64,000 nt of DNA from Alkalihalophilus marmarensis DSM 21297 (GTDB lineage: Bacteria > Bacillota > Bacilli > Bacillales > Bacillaceae_D), in the NCBI RefSeq assembly GCF_000474275.2, contig NZ_ATAE01000042.1, positions 1 through 64,000 on the forward strand, given 5' to 3'. Shown here piece by piece: positions 9,308-18,531 of the stretch. Under the pieces are notes generated by a model. It had not been told where the DNA came from. It worked only from the letters and a program-made list of their open reading frames with translations, and searched no databases. A program made the position numbers and the translations under genes. Numbering within the stretch: the stretch's first letter is position 1; every line of letters starts with the position of its first letter.

Positions 9308-10717
9308 TTAACGGAAATACTTCACAGTCCCTTGGAAAATCGCTTCTGCAGCGTCTTCTTGGAATGAGTTTGATGCTAGTTTACGAGCTTCTTCGGCATT
9401 TGATAGGAAGCCAACTTCAACTAGTACACTTGCCATTCTTGATGTTTGAATGACGGTGAAGTTCCCTTCTTTAACGCCACGGTTGCGCGTGTTAAGCTTA
9501 GCAATCATTTCACTTTGAATGCTCTCTGCCAGACGCTTACTATCTGCGCTCGCATGATTTCTGTTCCAGAATGTCTCAGAACCATTGGCAGATGATGGAC
9601 CTGCATTGGCATGAATGCTGATGAAAGCATCCGCGTTGTTACGGTTTGCAATATTTGCACGTTCTGTCAGTGTTAAGAAAACATCTGTCGTACGTGTCAT
9701 GATAACTCTTGCACCCGCTGCTTCTAGGCGGCGTTGTAATTTTAATGCAACTGCTAGGTTAAAATCTTTTTCACGAAGTCCGTTTGATGCGGCTACTGCA
9801 CCTGGGTCATGCCCGCCGTGCCCTGCATCAACTACAATTGTCTTACCTGCAAGTGATCCAGAACCACCTGTTGAAGGGGTACGTAGATATGATAATGAAA
9901 CATAAGCAATTTCACCGTTATATGTAAAAGCTGCCCAATTTCCTACCACATTATAATAGTTTACTTCAGTACCGTTTGCTAGTCTTCCAATAGATGGATA
10001 CTGTGTACCAGCTCCTGAACGAACATTTAAGCCGCTTGGCGCATTAAACACAACTGCCTTTGTCGCAAATTGCTCTAATACATCTGGGTTAGGCTGATAT
10101 TCTGGAAGCTTTAATTCAGGGTAAAGTGCACGTCCTAAGAATAAGATGTACTCAAGACGAGTTGTCCCATTTGTTGGCTTAAATGATCCATCTGGATATC
10201 CTACAGAAACTCCAGCTGTAGTGATTGCGTTAATCGCGTTTGAACCGAATGTGTTCGCATTGACATCACGGTAAATGACGTCTGTACGAGTTCTCGTTAA
10301 ATTAAACGCACGTTGTAAGAACACCGCCATCTCCGCACGGGTTACATGACCGCTTGGATCAAATGTTGTTGATGTCCTTCCTGCAATAAGACCCATTTCT
10401 GAACCTGTTGCGATGTATCCTGAAGCATAGTGGCTTCTAGAAACATCTGTAAATTTTGTTTGACGCTGTGTGCCATCAAGCTTTAAGGCACGTCCAATCA
10501 TCGTAATCGCTTCACCGCGAGTTACCGTTTGTCCGGGATTCAACTTACCATCTGGACTGCCTACAAGAATACCATCTTTCACTAGTCGATTAATTGTGTC
10601 ATGTCCGGAATTTGGCATATCCGGAAATGGACTGCTCGCCTCTGCCACTTCCGCGTTAAACGTAAATGACGTAGCAATCATTGTCACGACCAGCATCATG
10701 AGCATTATTTTGCGCAT
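9308..10717 (-). CDS. SLH-anchored N-acetylmuramoyl-L-alanine amidase (amidase_3)
   Basis: Autolysin cleaving the amide bond between muramic acid and the peptide stem; 469 residues. Signal peptide about 1-28, three SLH repeats (about 32-210) and an SH3b-like domain (about 225-285, with VRSGAGTQYPSIG). The catalytic domain from about 290 has zinc ligands His in DAGHGG, Glu in REKDFN and His in SIHAN, plus catalytic Glu in VEVGFLSN. The start at 10715-10717 gives a clean signal peptide; AAGGAG lies about 11 bases upstream, a long spacing. An in-frame GTG four codons earlier would sit inside that site and is less likely. It is similar in design to LytC-type amidases but with SLH instead of CWB2 anchors. 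Confidence 0.92.
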   Translation of the reverse strand: MRKIMLMMLVVTMIATSFTFNAEVAEASSPFPDMPNSGHDTINRLVKDGILVGSPDGKLNPGQTVTRGEAITMIGRALKLDGTQRQTKFTDVSRSHYASGYIATGSEMGLIAGRTSTTFDPSGHVTRAEMAVFLQRAFNLTRTRTDVIYRDVNANTFGSNAINAITTAGVSVGYPDGSFKPTNGTTRLEYILFLGRALYPELKLPEYQPNPDVLEQFATKAVVFNAPSGLNVRSGAGTQYPSIGRLANGTEVNYYNVVGNWAAFTYNGEIAYVSLSYLRTPSTGGSGSLAGKTIVVDAGHGGHDPGAVAASNGLREKDFNLAVALKLQRRLEAAGARVIMTRTTDVFLTLTERANIANRNNADAFISIHANAGPSSANGSETFWNRNHASADSKRLAESIQSEMIAKLNTRNRGVKEGNFTVIQTSRMASVLVEVGFLSNAEEARKLASNSFQEDAAEAIFQGTVKYFR

Positions 10718-10784
10718 GTAATCACTCACTCCTTCTTTCTTCTTTAAAGTATAGTTGTAAAATTGAGCCGCAAAAGCAACCAAT

Positions 10785-10810
10785 GAAATTGATCAATTGA
10801 AATTGATCAA
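10785..10810. promoter_or_regulatory. Pair of TTGATCAA palindromes upstream of the amidase gene
   Basis: GAAATTGATCAA occurs twice with a 14-bp period (10785-10796 and 10799-10810). Each copy contains the 8-bp palindrome TTGATCAA. The pair lies about 70-95 bp upstream of the amidase ATG inside a 336-bp intergenic region (10718-11053) that otherwise shows no gene. It may be an operator; no regulator is known. Confidence 0.35.
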
Positions 10811-11011
10811 ATCTATATCAATTGTTGATTTTCGTCTAATAATAGTAGCTGGTTAATGGTAGATTGTGAGGAATAATGTAGCTTTGTTGTCTCAATCTTC
10901 GTCTACTGGAAATTCTATCATATTATGGGGTCATAATAATGGTTATTTTGTCATAATTTATATTTCATTTTGATTACACTACATCGTTGTCGAAATAGTA
11001 TTGTAATAGAA

Positions 11012-11046
11012 CAAAAAAAAACAGCCGCCTTTTTTTTGAAGGCGGC
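11012..11046 (-). terminator. Terminator of the PG-binding NlpC/P60 gene
   Basis: Stem GCCGCCTT (11024-11031) with AAGGCGGC (11039-11046), followed on the minus strand by TG and a run of nine T. Confidence 0.9.
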
Positions 11047-11053
11047 CATCCTA

Positions 11054-12616
11054 TTAATGCATTCGTTTCGCTCCAATATAGCTGTTCTTCCAATAGTTTG
11101 TGTTGAGGTTGGCAACCGTAACCCCGGTAGACGAACCACTGTGAATAAATTGGTTGCTTCCTATATAAATACCCGCATGAGAAGCGCCCGTTCCATTGAT
11201 GTTGAAGAAAACAAGATCTCCCACAGAAGGCTGGCTAACAGACCTTCCTTGTGACCACATTTGTGCGACTGTACGCGGTGTCTGAACGCCATTTTTCGAG
11301 AAGACAAATTGGATAAATCCGCTGCAGTCAAAGCCAGAAGCTGTTGTCCCGCCCCATACATAAGGGGTTCCTAACTGTTCTGAGGCATCTGCAATGAGAT
11401 TCATCATATTAAATCCGCCGCCAGATCCCGGTGCTGCGGACGGTGTTCCTGCAAGCTCTTGCAGCTTGCCTAAAGTTGCAGGTCCTGCGATTCCATCTAC
11501 CGTTAATCCTTGCTGACGTTGAAAGGCGCGGACTGCTTGCTCTGTTACGGTACCGAAGTATCCAGTCGGTGCTTGTCCAAATATACCGATCGTACGAAGC
11601 TGGGATTGCATATTCGTTACAGCTGCGCTTGTTGTGCCTACGCGTAAAACAGAAGAGCTAGACGTCTGCTGTGGTGGACTGCTTGGTGCAGCAGCTGGCG
11701 GTGCAGAATTAGAAGACTTGGGACGCGCTGATTCTAACGCCCGATATGTATTCGCTCCGACAATTCCGTCTACCACTAAATTATGAGCTCTTTGGAAATC
11801 TTTTACCGCCAAATCGGTTTGAGGGCCGAAAGTACCGGTTATAGAAGAAGTATAGTAACCTAGATCTTTCAACTTTTGTTGCAAGGACGACACCGCATCC
11901 CCTTGATCATTTACACGAAGCGTCGGCTGGGCAGAAGCCGGTGCTTGGGGGCTCGGTGTGCTCGATGGTTGCTGCGGACGAGTTACAGTTGTACCGCTTC
12001 CTGCAGCATTTTGAAGTGCTGTGATCGTTTGCGGCCCTGCAATTCCGTCAACCGCTAACTGATGCTGGCGTTGGAAGGACCTTACAGCTTCGGTTGTCAC
12101 TCTCCCGTAGTAGCCAGTAGCACTTGCATTGAAGTGACCCGTTCTAGCAAGCAGCTGCTGCAGCTCTTGAACAGCTCCGCTTGTTGTTCCTTGCCTCAGA
12201 ACTTGGTTTGCTTGCAAAGACCCGCTTATTGATGAGGAAGAGACAGAAACTGAACTAGTGTCTGCTTGTTCCTTTTCAGTAAGCTCGGCTAAGGTAGCTA
12301 AATCCGCATGACCAGTAGCCGGAAGTCCGTTTGCCTTCTGAAACGCTTTTACAGCTTCTGTTGTAATGGAGCCGTAATAACCGGTGGCTGTGTGGTGGTT
12401 AAAGTGTCCGCGATCCTTCAAGGCCTTTTGCAAATCCTTCACGTCAGGATGATCCATCCCCTCTGAGAGTGCCTGGTCCCCCAAGGCTGCTTCACTTAAA
12501 AGCGGAGAGGAGAAGAAGAGCCCTGTGGCAAATGAAGACGATAAGACGATGCGTTTCATGTTTGATTGATTTTTCTGCTGTTCGTGTGGCTTGTCCACAT
12601 ATAACGAGTTCGTCAA
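11054..12616 (-). CDS. Secreted NlpC/P60 endopeptidase with four peptidoglycan-binding repeats
   Basis: Wall hydrolase of about 520 residues. After a signal sequence (core MKRIVLSSSFATG) there are four PG_binding_1 repeats of about 65 residues. Each carries a GYYG/GYFG or GTFG motif and a FQ(R/K) stretch, and Ser/Pro/Gln-rich linkers separate them. The C-terminal NlpC/P60 domain (last 120 residues) has catalytic Cys in FDCSGF and His in SHAG. I take the TTG at 12614-12616 as start because GGAGGG lies seven bases upstream. It gives a long hydrophilic n-region before MKRIV; starting at that ATG instead would leave no ribosome binding site. The TTG called five codons earlier overlaps the ribosome binding site itself. 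Confidence 0.88.
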   Translation of the reverse strand: MTNSLYVDKPHEQQKNQSNMKRIVLSSSFATGLFFSSPLLSEAALGDQALSEGMDHPDVKDLQKALKDRGHFNHHTATGYYGSITTEAVKAFQKANGLPATGHADLATLAELTEKEQADTSSVSVSSSSISGSLQANQVLRQGTTSGAVQELQQLLARTGHFNASATGYYGRVTTEAVRSFQRQHQLAVDGIAGPQTITALQNAAGSGTTVTRPQQPSSTPSPQAPASAQPTLRVNDQGDAVSSLQQKLKDLGYYTSSITGTFGPQTDLAVKDFQRAHNLVVDGIVGANTYRALESARPKSSNSAPPAAAPSSPPQQTSSSSVLRVGTTSAAVTNMQSQLRTIGIFGQAPTGYFGTVTEQAVRAFQRQQGLTVDGIAGPATLGKLQELAGTPSAAPGSGGGFNMMNLIADASEQLGTPYVWGGTTASGFDCSGFIQFVFSKNGVQTPRTVAQMWSQGRSVSQPSVGDLVFFNINGTGASHAGIYIGSNQFIHSGSSTGVTVANLNTNYWKNSYIGAKRMH

Positions 12617-12936
12617 ATGATAACCCTCCAATACCCTGATATAGTAACTCTATTGTACTCTATTTTAGGATATTAAGTGTGGGCTTTTTGTCATATTTTA
12701 TGTTTTTAATTTTCTGTTTTATTGAGTTATTTTAACTATTTTTGTAGGTAATTATCACTTTTTGATTGATTTTGTCAAACTAATAACTCATATAAGTACA
12801 TTAATTTCCCTTTTCTCGCGTACATCCTTCATTTATGTTTCTGTCATTTTTTGTAACCTTAATGTAACGTAATAGTTCGCTTATATATGTTAGATTTATG
12901 GAAAATGAATATTCGTATGGCGGGAGGAACTGAATA
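12617..12936. other. 320-bp divergent intergenic region
   Basis: Strongly AT-rich spacer between the divergent NlpC/P60 and lipoprotein genes. It must hold both promoters. I see no ORF, hairpin or repeat that I can support. Confidence 0.5.
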
Positions 12937-13410
12937 ATGAAACGAGCTTTTCTACCAATTATTCTCGCAGCTTTATTATTTACCGGTTGCAGCATTGTAA
13001 ATAGTGAATTAGAAACCAATACCCTTACCCTTCTTCATCAGGAGGCTCAGCTTCCAGAGGAAATGTTTACAGATCATATTCAATTTAGTGCTTATAAAGC
13101 TTTAGATCATTATGATTTGATTGAGTATTGGAACCTCTTTCAATTAAAAGGGGATATACCAGAAGTGAATTTTGATAAATCAGCGGTTGTGTTACTTGGC
13201 ACGTTTGAGCCTAGCACATGCCCTCATTACATAGAAGGATTTGAACAGAAAGATTCAGATCATACAGTAGCCTTTCAACTGAAGCCATATGGTGACTGCA
13301 CCTTTGATGCAAACCCTATGTCGTTTGTGCTTAAAATGGACCGAGATGTGGTAGAGAAATTGAACTGGGTTGAGTTCGACAGAGAGATAGTTGAGATAAA
13401 AGGTGCGTAA
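12937..13410 (+). CDS. Small lipoprotein of unknown function
   Basis: 157 residues with a lipoprotein signal peptide (lipobox FTGC, Cys about 18) and a soluble domain. The middle (residues about 70-150) contains two cysteines in STCPHY and GDCTF and a hydrophobic FDKSAVVLLGTF strand. This is reminiscent of protease-stability PrcB-like or copper-binding lipoprotein folds, but I do not assign a family. GGGAGG lies nine bases before the ATG. It is a single-gene unit ending at a bidirectional hairpin shared with the VanZ-like gene. Confidence 0.75.
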   Translation: MKRAFLPIILAALLFTGCSIVNSELETNTLTLLHQEAQLPEEMFTDHIQFSAYKALDHYDLIEYWNLFQLKGDIPEVNFDKSAVVLLGTFEPSTCPHYIEGFEQKDSDHTVAFQLKPYGDCTFDANPMSFVLKMDRDVVEKLNWVEFDREIVEIKGA

Positions 13411-13418
13411 GAATAATG

Positions 13419-13447
13419 AAGCCTAGCGATTGATTTCGCTAGGCTTT
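13419..13447. terminator. Bidirectional terminator between the lipoprotein and VanZ-like genes
   Basis: AAGCCTAGCG (13419-13428) pairs with CGCTAGGCTT (13437-13446), followed by T's on the plus strand. It overlaps the stop codon of the convergent gene. Confidence 0.8.
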
Positions 13448-13939
13448 TGCTTTGTTTCTAAATGCTCTTCTTCTGAGAGCAATATATATGATTATCCCAA
13501 GGATTCCTCCAACTGTATCCAAGATCACATCTTCTATTAATCCACTTCGATCCGGATGAAGAAATTGTCTATATTCATCAATGGATGCAAAAATCCCAAC
13601 ACTGAGTAATGAGAGGGCGATCGCTTTTGGCAAACGGATGTTGGCTGTATGATAAACCCACATGAACAACGATCCAAGTACAGTAAATGTTATAAGATGG
13701 GCACCTTTCCGAATGAAAAATTCAATAAAAGCAGCCGGACCTCTTGCCTCCACACTGACCTCAGATCCAGCATAAGAAAAATGGACAAATCCAAAAAGCT
13801 GCCCCACCCAATCTAGTGAGAAATTCTCTAGCATCGGTCTTACATCTTGGTCAGCATACGGCTGAGAAGAGGCATAGACGATCATCCCCGCCCAACTGAT
13901 AAGAAACAAGCTTGTAATGACTATTTTTTTATCTCGCAA
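13439..13939 (-). CDS. VanZ-family membrane protein
   Basis: 166-residue integral membrane protein with four predicted membrane segments (about 8-25, 75-95, 105-122 and 140-158). VanZ family hallmarks are SSQPY after the first segment, FIRKGAHL before the second, and DEYRQ...PDRSGLIEDVILDTVGG. Most members have no known function beyond weak teicoplanin resistance in VanZ itself. The start is TTG with AAGGTG about five bases upstream. Function in this cell is unknown. Confidence 0.85.
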   Translation of the reverse strand: MRDKKIVITSLFLISWAGMIVYASSQPYADQDVRPMLENFSLDWVGQLFGFVHFSYAGSEVSVEARGPAAFIEFFIRKGAHLITFTVLGSLFMWVYHTANIRLPKAIALSLLSVGIFASIDEYRQFLHPDRSGLIEDVILDTVGGILGIIIYIALRRRAFRNKAKA

Positions 13940-14197
13940 ATGATCACCTTATGACTATGATTTTCATTCTATTTTATCAAATCTATTTTCAGTATTACCC
14001 TAATTTGAGTCATTTCTTCATTTCTTGCCTCATCCAGCTGGTCATTTTCATAAAATCCCCTAGAGCAAAACAACGAAATGACTGCTTTAAGGGAGGTCAT
14101 TTTCTCTTTTTATCAACATGCGCCGCTCACCTTTTTTAAGTAAGCTTGCTCTACCGCGGAATATATCAGAAGCGCTTCTGTCTAAGGAAGATTAACG

Positions 14198-14701
14198 ATG
14201 CAAGCTCAACCGTTTGAAGAAATTCTTAACCAGTATAAACCTCTTATTAAAGGACAGCTGAAGAAATTAAACCTTTACCGAAATCATGATCATTTTTATC
14301 AAGTCGGAGTGTGTGCGCTTTGGGAAGCTTACCGGAAATATGAAGAAGGAAAAGGAGCATTCTCTACCTTCGCCCTTCACACTGTACGTGGGCATATGTT
14401 AATGGAGTTAAGGCGTGAGCGTGTGTATGACGAGCGTTTTGTGCTGAAAGATCAGCAGGAAAGTTCAGATTTTGCGTTACCTGCTTCTTTAGTTGAATAT
14501 TGTGATGATCCCTTAGAGGAGCTTGAGCCGTATATTGGGCAGCTGTCTTCTCGTGAGCTTTTATGGGTGCAGGAGGCGATTGTATATGAGAAGAAGCTGG
14601 GGCAAATTGCAGTTGAGCAGCAGGTGTCGAAAAATACGGTCGCGACGTGGCGGAAGACGGCGTTGAAGAAGCTGCGCGTGGCGGCTGGGGCTAGGGAATA
14701 G
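14198..14701 (+). CDS. Small sigma-70 family RNA polymerase sigma factor
   Basis: 167 residues. Residues about 5-75 match sigma region 2 (QYKPLIKGQLKKL, FYQVGVCALWEAYRKY, FSTFALHTVRGHM). Residues about 120-165 form a region 4 helix-turn-helix (LGQIAVEQQVSKNTVATWRK). No anti-sigma gene is adjacent. It is of the short Bacillus accessory type and I cannot name the orthologue. AAGGAAG lies about eight bases before the ATG. The last 80 bases are markedly more GC-rich than the rest. Element R1 begins six bases after the stop codon. Confidence 0.82.
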   Translation: MQAQPFEEILNQYKPLIKGQLKKLNLYRNHDHFYQVGVCALWEAYRKYEEGKGAFSTFALHTVRGHMLMELRRERVYDERFVLKDQQESSDFALPASLVEYCDDPLEELEPYIGQLSSRELLWVQEAIVYEKKLGQIAVEQQVSKNTVATWRKTALKKLRVAAGARE

Positions 14702-14706
14702 ATTGC

Positions 14707-14810
14707 GTTTTCCATTTATTTGGCTGCGTTTGCTAAAATAATGAGAGGTTTTGCTAACATTATCTTGGATTTCGCTAAAAAAACCTCAGTAATCGCTGAA
14801 ATCCATAACA
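14707..14810 (+). repeat. Intergenic modular repeat element R1 (TTTGCTAAAAT flavour)
   Basis: Head GTTTTCCATTTATTTGGCTG at 14707-14726, extended CG to 14728. Units of 21, 21, 20 and about 20 bp start at 14729, 14750, 14771 and 14791. The first three begin TTTGCTAAAAT, TTTGCTAACAT and TTCGCTAAAAA; the fourth begins AATCGCTGAAAT. The same head and unit design recurs at nine other places in the window. Confidence 0.8.
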
Positions 14811-14820
14811 AAATCAGCCC

Positions 14821-14857
14821 ATAAAAATAGAGCCCATTCTCTGATCGGCTCTATTTG
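14821..14857 (-). terminator. Terminator of the dhaKL/tct operon
   Basis: AATAGAGCC (14826-14834) pairs with GGCTCTATT (14847-14855), with a T-rich tail on the minus strand. It overlaps the dhaL stop codon. Confidence 0.85.
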
Positions 14858-15522
14858 TTACCCTCATTAATATATAAATGAAACCCTTCAACTATAAGTG
14901 CACCTACTGTTGCTCCCGGATCTTGATGTCCAATAGAACGTTCGAGATATTTACTCGCTCTGCCGAATTTTGATTGCATCTCTTTTGTATGTTCTGCACC
15001 TAATCTAGCTTGTTCATATGCTCCTTTGAATGCTTCCTTTAAAGAAAGCTCTTGAGCTGCAGCCACTTCAAGTGCTTTATGTGCTGGATAGAGTGAGTCA
15101 ATGATCGTTTTATCTCCTATGGCCGCTTTGCCTCTTTTACTTATCCCGAGTATCATTCCTTCAAATAATGTTGCTGCTTCATTCGGAGTTAGGCTTTCTT
15201 TTCCTTCTAATAGTTTACCTGCTTGCATAAAACCAGAAGCTAGTAGCGTACCCATTGTGGAAGGAACTTTATCAGCAAGAATAAATCCGCTCCTTTTCAA
15301 TAAATTACCTATATCTTTAACAGCCAACTCATCTATATTGGCTGCAATTTCTCTGAATCCCTTTGAAACTGTTAACCCAAGATCTCCGTCCCCGAGGGCT
15401 GCATCTAACTCACAAAGATCATCCTTATTTTCTTCCATTATTGTTTTTAATTTTATTATAATACTTTTAATATCATTTATTTCTAAGCTGTTCATCTCAT
15501 CATTCAGCTCCTCTGAATACAT
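14851..15522 (-). CDS. dhaL: DhaL-type ADP/ATP-binding subunit of a dihydroxyacetone-family kinase
   Basis: Nucleotide-binding partner of DhaK in a two-subunit kinase for dihydroxyacetone or a similar short keto-sugar. DAALGDGDLG (about residues 41-50) holds the conserved aspartates that bind Mg-nucleotide, followed by PSTMGTLLASG and GHQDPGATV near the C-terminus. Length about 220 is usual. The ATG used follows the dhaK stop by four bases, suggesting coupling. An ATG nine codons later has GAGGAG 12 bases upstream and is an alternative start. It is the last gene of the operon. No DhaM-like phosphotransfer subunit is present, so ATP is the likely donor. Confidence 0.9.
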   Translation of the reverse strand: MYSEELNDEMNSLEINDIKSIIIKLKTIMEENKDDLCELDAALGDGDLGLTVSKGFREIAANIDELAVKDIGNLLKRSGFILADKVPSTMGTLLASGFMQAGKLLEGKESLTPNEAATLFEGMILGISKRGKAAIGDKTIIDSLYPAHKALEVAAAQELSLKEAFKGAYEQARLGAEHTKEMQSKFGRASKYLERSIGHQDPGATVGALIVEGFHLYINEGNK

Positions 15523-15526
15523 TCAT

Positions 15527-16528
15527 TTATAACTGCTTATGAAATGGCGTATTAAATGGGCGATGTAACAGCCTTTTTAATTCATCATCTAATTTCAGGA
15601 CAGAAATAGACAGACCAGCCATTTCTAAAGAAGTCGCATATTCTCCAACGTAGACCTTTTCAATATTAATTTCTCTATCTAAGAAAATATCTTTAACTTT
15701 TCGGCAAACAATGTACAGCTCTTCTAAAGGTGTTGCCCCAAGACCATTAATTAATACTGACACTTCATCACCTTGGTTAAGAGATAAGTCCTCTGAGATT
15801 TCCTCAATAAGTGTAGAGGTTATATCATCAGCAGATTGGAGTTTTCCTTTATAGTAGCCAGGCTCCCCGTGAATCCCCATTCCAATTTCCATTTGACCTT
15901 CTTCTATATTAAACGTAGGCTTTCCTACTTCTGGTAAAGTGCAAGGACTTAATGCTACTCCCATCGTTCGAACATTACGGCTAGCATGTTCAGTTACCCG
16001 CACAACTTCTTCTAAGGAAGAACCCTCTTCGGCTTTGGCAGCTGCCATTTTATATAAATAAAATAAACCGGCCACCCCTCTTCTTTGATCTTCTTCCCCT
16101 TTTGGCATTGAGGCTACGTCATCTGTACCGATTACAGCAGCGGTTTGGATTCCTTCCATCTCCGCCATTTCTCCAGCCATATCAAAGTTCATCACATCTC
16201 CACCGTAATTACCGTAAAGATACAGCACACCTTTTCCAGAGTCTACTTGTTTTGTAACTGAAAGAATTTGACTCGAGCTCGGCGAGGCAAAAATCTCCCC
16301 GACTGCTACACCGTCCAACATTCCCTCACCAATGTATCCTAGAAATAGAGGAAGGTGGCCAGACCCTCCACCTGAAATAATAGCTACCTTGTCTTTTACA
16401 GGGGCATCTTTACGAACAATATTTTTTACGTTATCGTCTGCTGTTTTTAGTAAATCCGAATGAGCAAATAGCAATCCTTCTAACATTTCGGTTACTACAT
16501 TTTCGGGTGCATTAATAAATTTTTTCAA
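15527..16528 (-). CDS. dhaK: DhaK-type substrate-binding subunit of a dihydroxyacetone-family kinase
   Basis: Binds the keto-sugar covalently through a histidine and presents it to DhaL for phosphorylation. 333 residues, normal length. The SGGGSGHLP loop is at about 52-60, GNYGGDVMNF at about 105-114, and the active-site His in GIHGEPG is at about 219. It lies directly upstream of dhaL and downstream of the TctA gene. In related operons such DhaKL pairs phosphorylate dihydroxyacetone, erythrulose or glyceraldehyde. The true substrate here is unknown. Confidence 0.92.
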   Translation of the reverse strand: MKKFINAPENVVTEMLEGLLFAHSDLLKTADDNVKNIVRKDAPVKDKVAIISGGGSGHLPLFLGYIGEGMLDGVAVGEIFASPSSSQILSVTKQVDSGKGVLYLYGNYGGDVMNFDMAGEMAEMEGIQTAAVIGTDDVASMPKGEEDQRRGVAGLFYLYKMAAAKAEEGSSLEEVVRVTEHASRNVRTMGVALSPCTLPEVGKPTFNIEEGQMEIGMGIHGEPGYYKGKLQSADDITSTLIEEISEDLSLNQGDEVSVLINGLGATPLEELYIVCRKVKDIFLDREINIEKVYVGEYATSLEMAGLSISVLKLDDELKRLLHRPFNTPFHKQL

Positions 16529-16548
16529 ATCAATCCCTCCTAGAAAAT

Positions 16549-18045
16549 TTAAAAGTCTACAGGCTTTTTATTGTTTTTAGACTTGAAATATAGCCCTTTT
16601 ATTAAAGGGAAAATTAATGAAAGGACAGCTATAGTAAGGAGAGTCATTGTTATCGGCCGAGTTAAAAAGTATGTTAGGGAACCATCTAAACTCATGGATA
16701 GAGATCGACGCAGGTTCGACTCAGCCATCGGTCCTAAAATAAGTGCTAGAATTAATGGTCCTAATGGAAAGTCTAATTTTCTTAGAACCACACCAATGAC
16801 ACCACTAAAGGCCATTACCCATACATCAAATAATGAATTATTTAAAGCATAAGCGCCAACTATACTAAACAAGATAACCGAAGCCCATATAATCTCTCGT
16901 TTGACTAACATAATTCTTGAGAAGATGTTGGCTCCAAATACACCAATAAACAATACTAATATATTTGCAAGAAACAACAAACAAATAATGATATAGACAA
17001 AGTCGACATGATCGGTAAATAACGTAGGACCAGGCTGCATTCCATAAACCATTAAAGCTCCTATTAAAATAGCTGTAACACTATCACCCGGAAGCCCTAA
17101 AGTGAGCATTGTGGTAAACGCTCCTCCAATTACCGCATTATTTGCAGTACTACTTGCACTCAATCCCTCTAAGGAACCTTTTCCGAACTTCTCTTTATTT
17201 TTAGAGAATCGTTTACTTTGCTCCCAGCTAATCATTGAGGCAATATCCCCGCCAGCTCCTGGGATAGCACCCGTGATTGTCGAGATCATGGAAGATAACC
17301 AAAAAGGTTTACGCATTAATTTGCGTTCCTGTTTATTTGGCAGGATACGGCCGATTTTTTTCGGTTTAACTTTTTCTTCTTTATTTGAATCTAATATTTG
17401 TGACAGAACTTCTCCTAATCCAAAAAGTCCGATCATAATTGGGATAAAGGAGATTCCATCAAGCAAAGATGTACTGCCAAACGTGAACCTTGGCATCGAT
17501 AACATCGGATCAAGACCGATGGTTGCTATAAACAATCCTACGAAGCCCATAATTAACCCTTTACTAATTGACTTTCCAGATACACTTATCATCATTGAAA
17601 GACCGAAGATTGCAAGGGCAAAATATTCGGGCGGGCCAAAACTTAAAGCGACCCTCGATATTGGAAAAGCAGCTACCAGAAGAAAAACAGTACTTATAAT
17701 CCCTCCTAGAGCAGAATAAATCGCATTTACCCCGAGAGCTAAGCCGGTTTTCCCTTGCTTATTTAATTCATAGCCATCCCAAGCTGTAGTCATAGATGCC
17801 GGTGTACCTGGAGCATTAAGTAGAATGGCAGGTATCCCTCCAGCAAAGATAGACGAACAGTAGATGGCAATCAGCATAGCTAACCCTTCCTGAGGCTGAA
17901 GCCAAAATGTTAAAGGGATAAGAATAGCTACACCCATTGTCGCTGTCAGTCCGGGCAATGCTCCAATAAAAATTCCTAGAACAACACCAATCATCATATA
18001 AAGCAATACAGAAGGTTGGAGTGTTTGTATGAGTGCATCTACCAT
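16549..18045 (-). CDS. Tripartite tricarboxylate transporter large membrane subunit (TctA)
   Basis: 498-residue polytopic membrane protein of the TctA/PF01970 family. The N-terminal GALPGLTATMGVAILIPLTF motif (about 28-47) and the internal repeat GAIPGAGGDIASMISWE (about 258-275) are the family hallmarks. With the small TctB and the binding lipoprotein TctC it forms a secondary carboxylate importer. ATG just downstream of tctB with a 15-bp gap. The transported compound is probably a carboxylate, perhaps a sugar acid, given the aldolase and kinases in the same operon. Confidence 0.93.
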   Translation of the reverse strand: MVDALIQTLQPSVLLYMMIGVVLGIFIGALPGLTATMGVAILIPLTFWLQPQEGLAMLIAIYCSSIFAGGIPAILLNAPGTPASMTTAWDGYELNKQGKTGLALGVNAIYSALGGIISTVFLLVAAFPISRVALSFGPPEYFALAIFGLSMMISVSGKSISKGLIMGFVGLFIATIGLDPMLSMPRFTFGSTSLLDGISFIPIMIGLFGLGEVLSQILDSNKEEKVKPKKIGRILPNKQERKLMRKPFWLSSMISTITGAIPGAGGDIASMISWEQSKRFSKNKEKFGKGSLEGLSASSTANNAVIGGAFTTMLTLGLPGDSVTAILIGALMVYGMQPGPTLFTDHVDFVYIIICLLFLANILVLFIGVFGANIFSRIMLVKREIIWASVILFSIVGAYALNNSLFDVWVMAFSGVIGVVLRKLDFPLGPLILALILGPMAESNLRRSLSMSLDGSLTYFLTRPITMTLLTIAVLSLIFPLIKGLYFKSKNNKKPVDF

Positions 18046-18060
18046 TAAGAAACCCCTCCC

Positions 18061-18489
18061 CTAAAGAAGCACATTAAAACCTTTAACAAAAATTAGATAT
18101 ACTGAAACACTTAAAATACTTGCAGTTAATACAGATGTAAGAATTTTCAGTCTCATTATGATACACTGAATAAATAGCATGGTAGATGCGATTAGAATAA
18201 AAGGTAGTTTTCCAAGTAAGAAAATCATTACAGCCATACTTCCCACTACTACACAAAAAGCGATACCCTTATTTTTATCAATATCTTTAAAGAAGGGTTC
18301 ATTGGTATGATTAATTAAAGTAACAATCAGATTGTAAGTACATATTAAAATGATCGAAACTAACATGATACGTGGAAAGAAGGCGGGACCAACCCCGCCA
18401 GCTCCACTTGGAAAAGACAAAGACTGATAGAAGAAAAAACCTGAAAGTAGTATGAGAATAGCGTTAAATACTACATTCGCTTTTTTCAT
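18061..18489 (-). CDS. Tripartite tricarboxylate transporter small membrane subunit (TctB)
   Basis: 142 residues with four predicted membrane segments. The sequence FPSGAGGVGPAFFPRIM after the first segment is typical of TctB (PF07331). It lies between tctC and tctA in the usual CBA order and is required for the transport complex. Little can be said about specificity. Confidence 0.88.
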   Translation of the reverse strand: MKKANVVFNAILILLSGFFFYQSLSFPSGAGGVGPAFFPRIMLVSIILICTYNLIVTLINHTNEPFFKDIDKNKGIAFCVVVGSMAVMIFLLGKLPFILIASTMLFIQCIIMRLKILTSVLTASILSVSVYLIFVKGFNVLL

Positions 18490-18531
18490 AGCAGCTCACT
18501 CATTTCTCTCTTTTGATGAGTATTAATAGGC

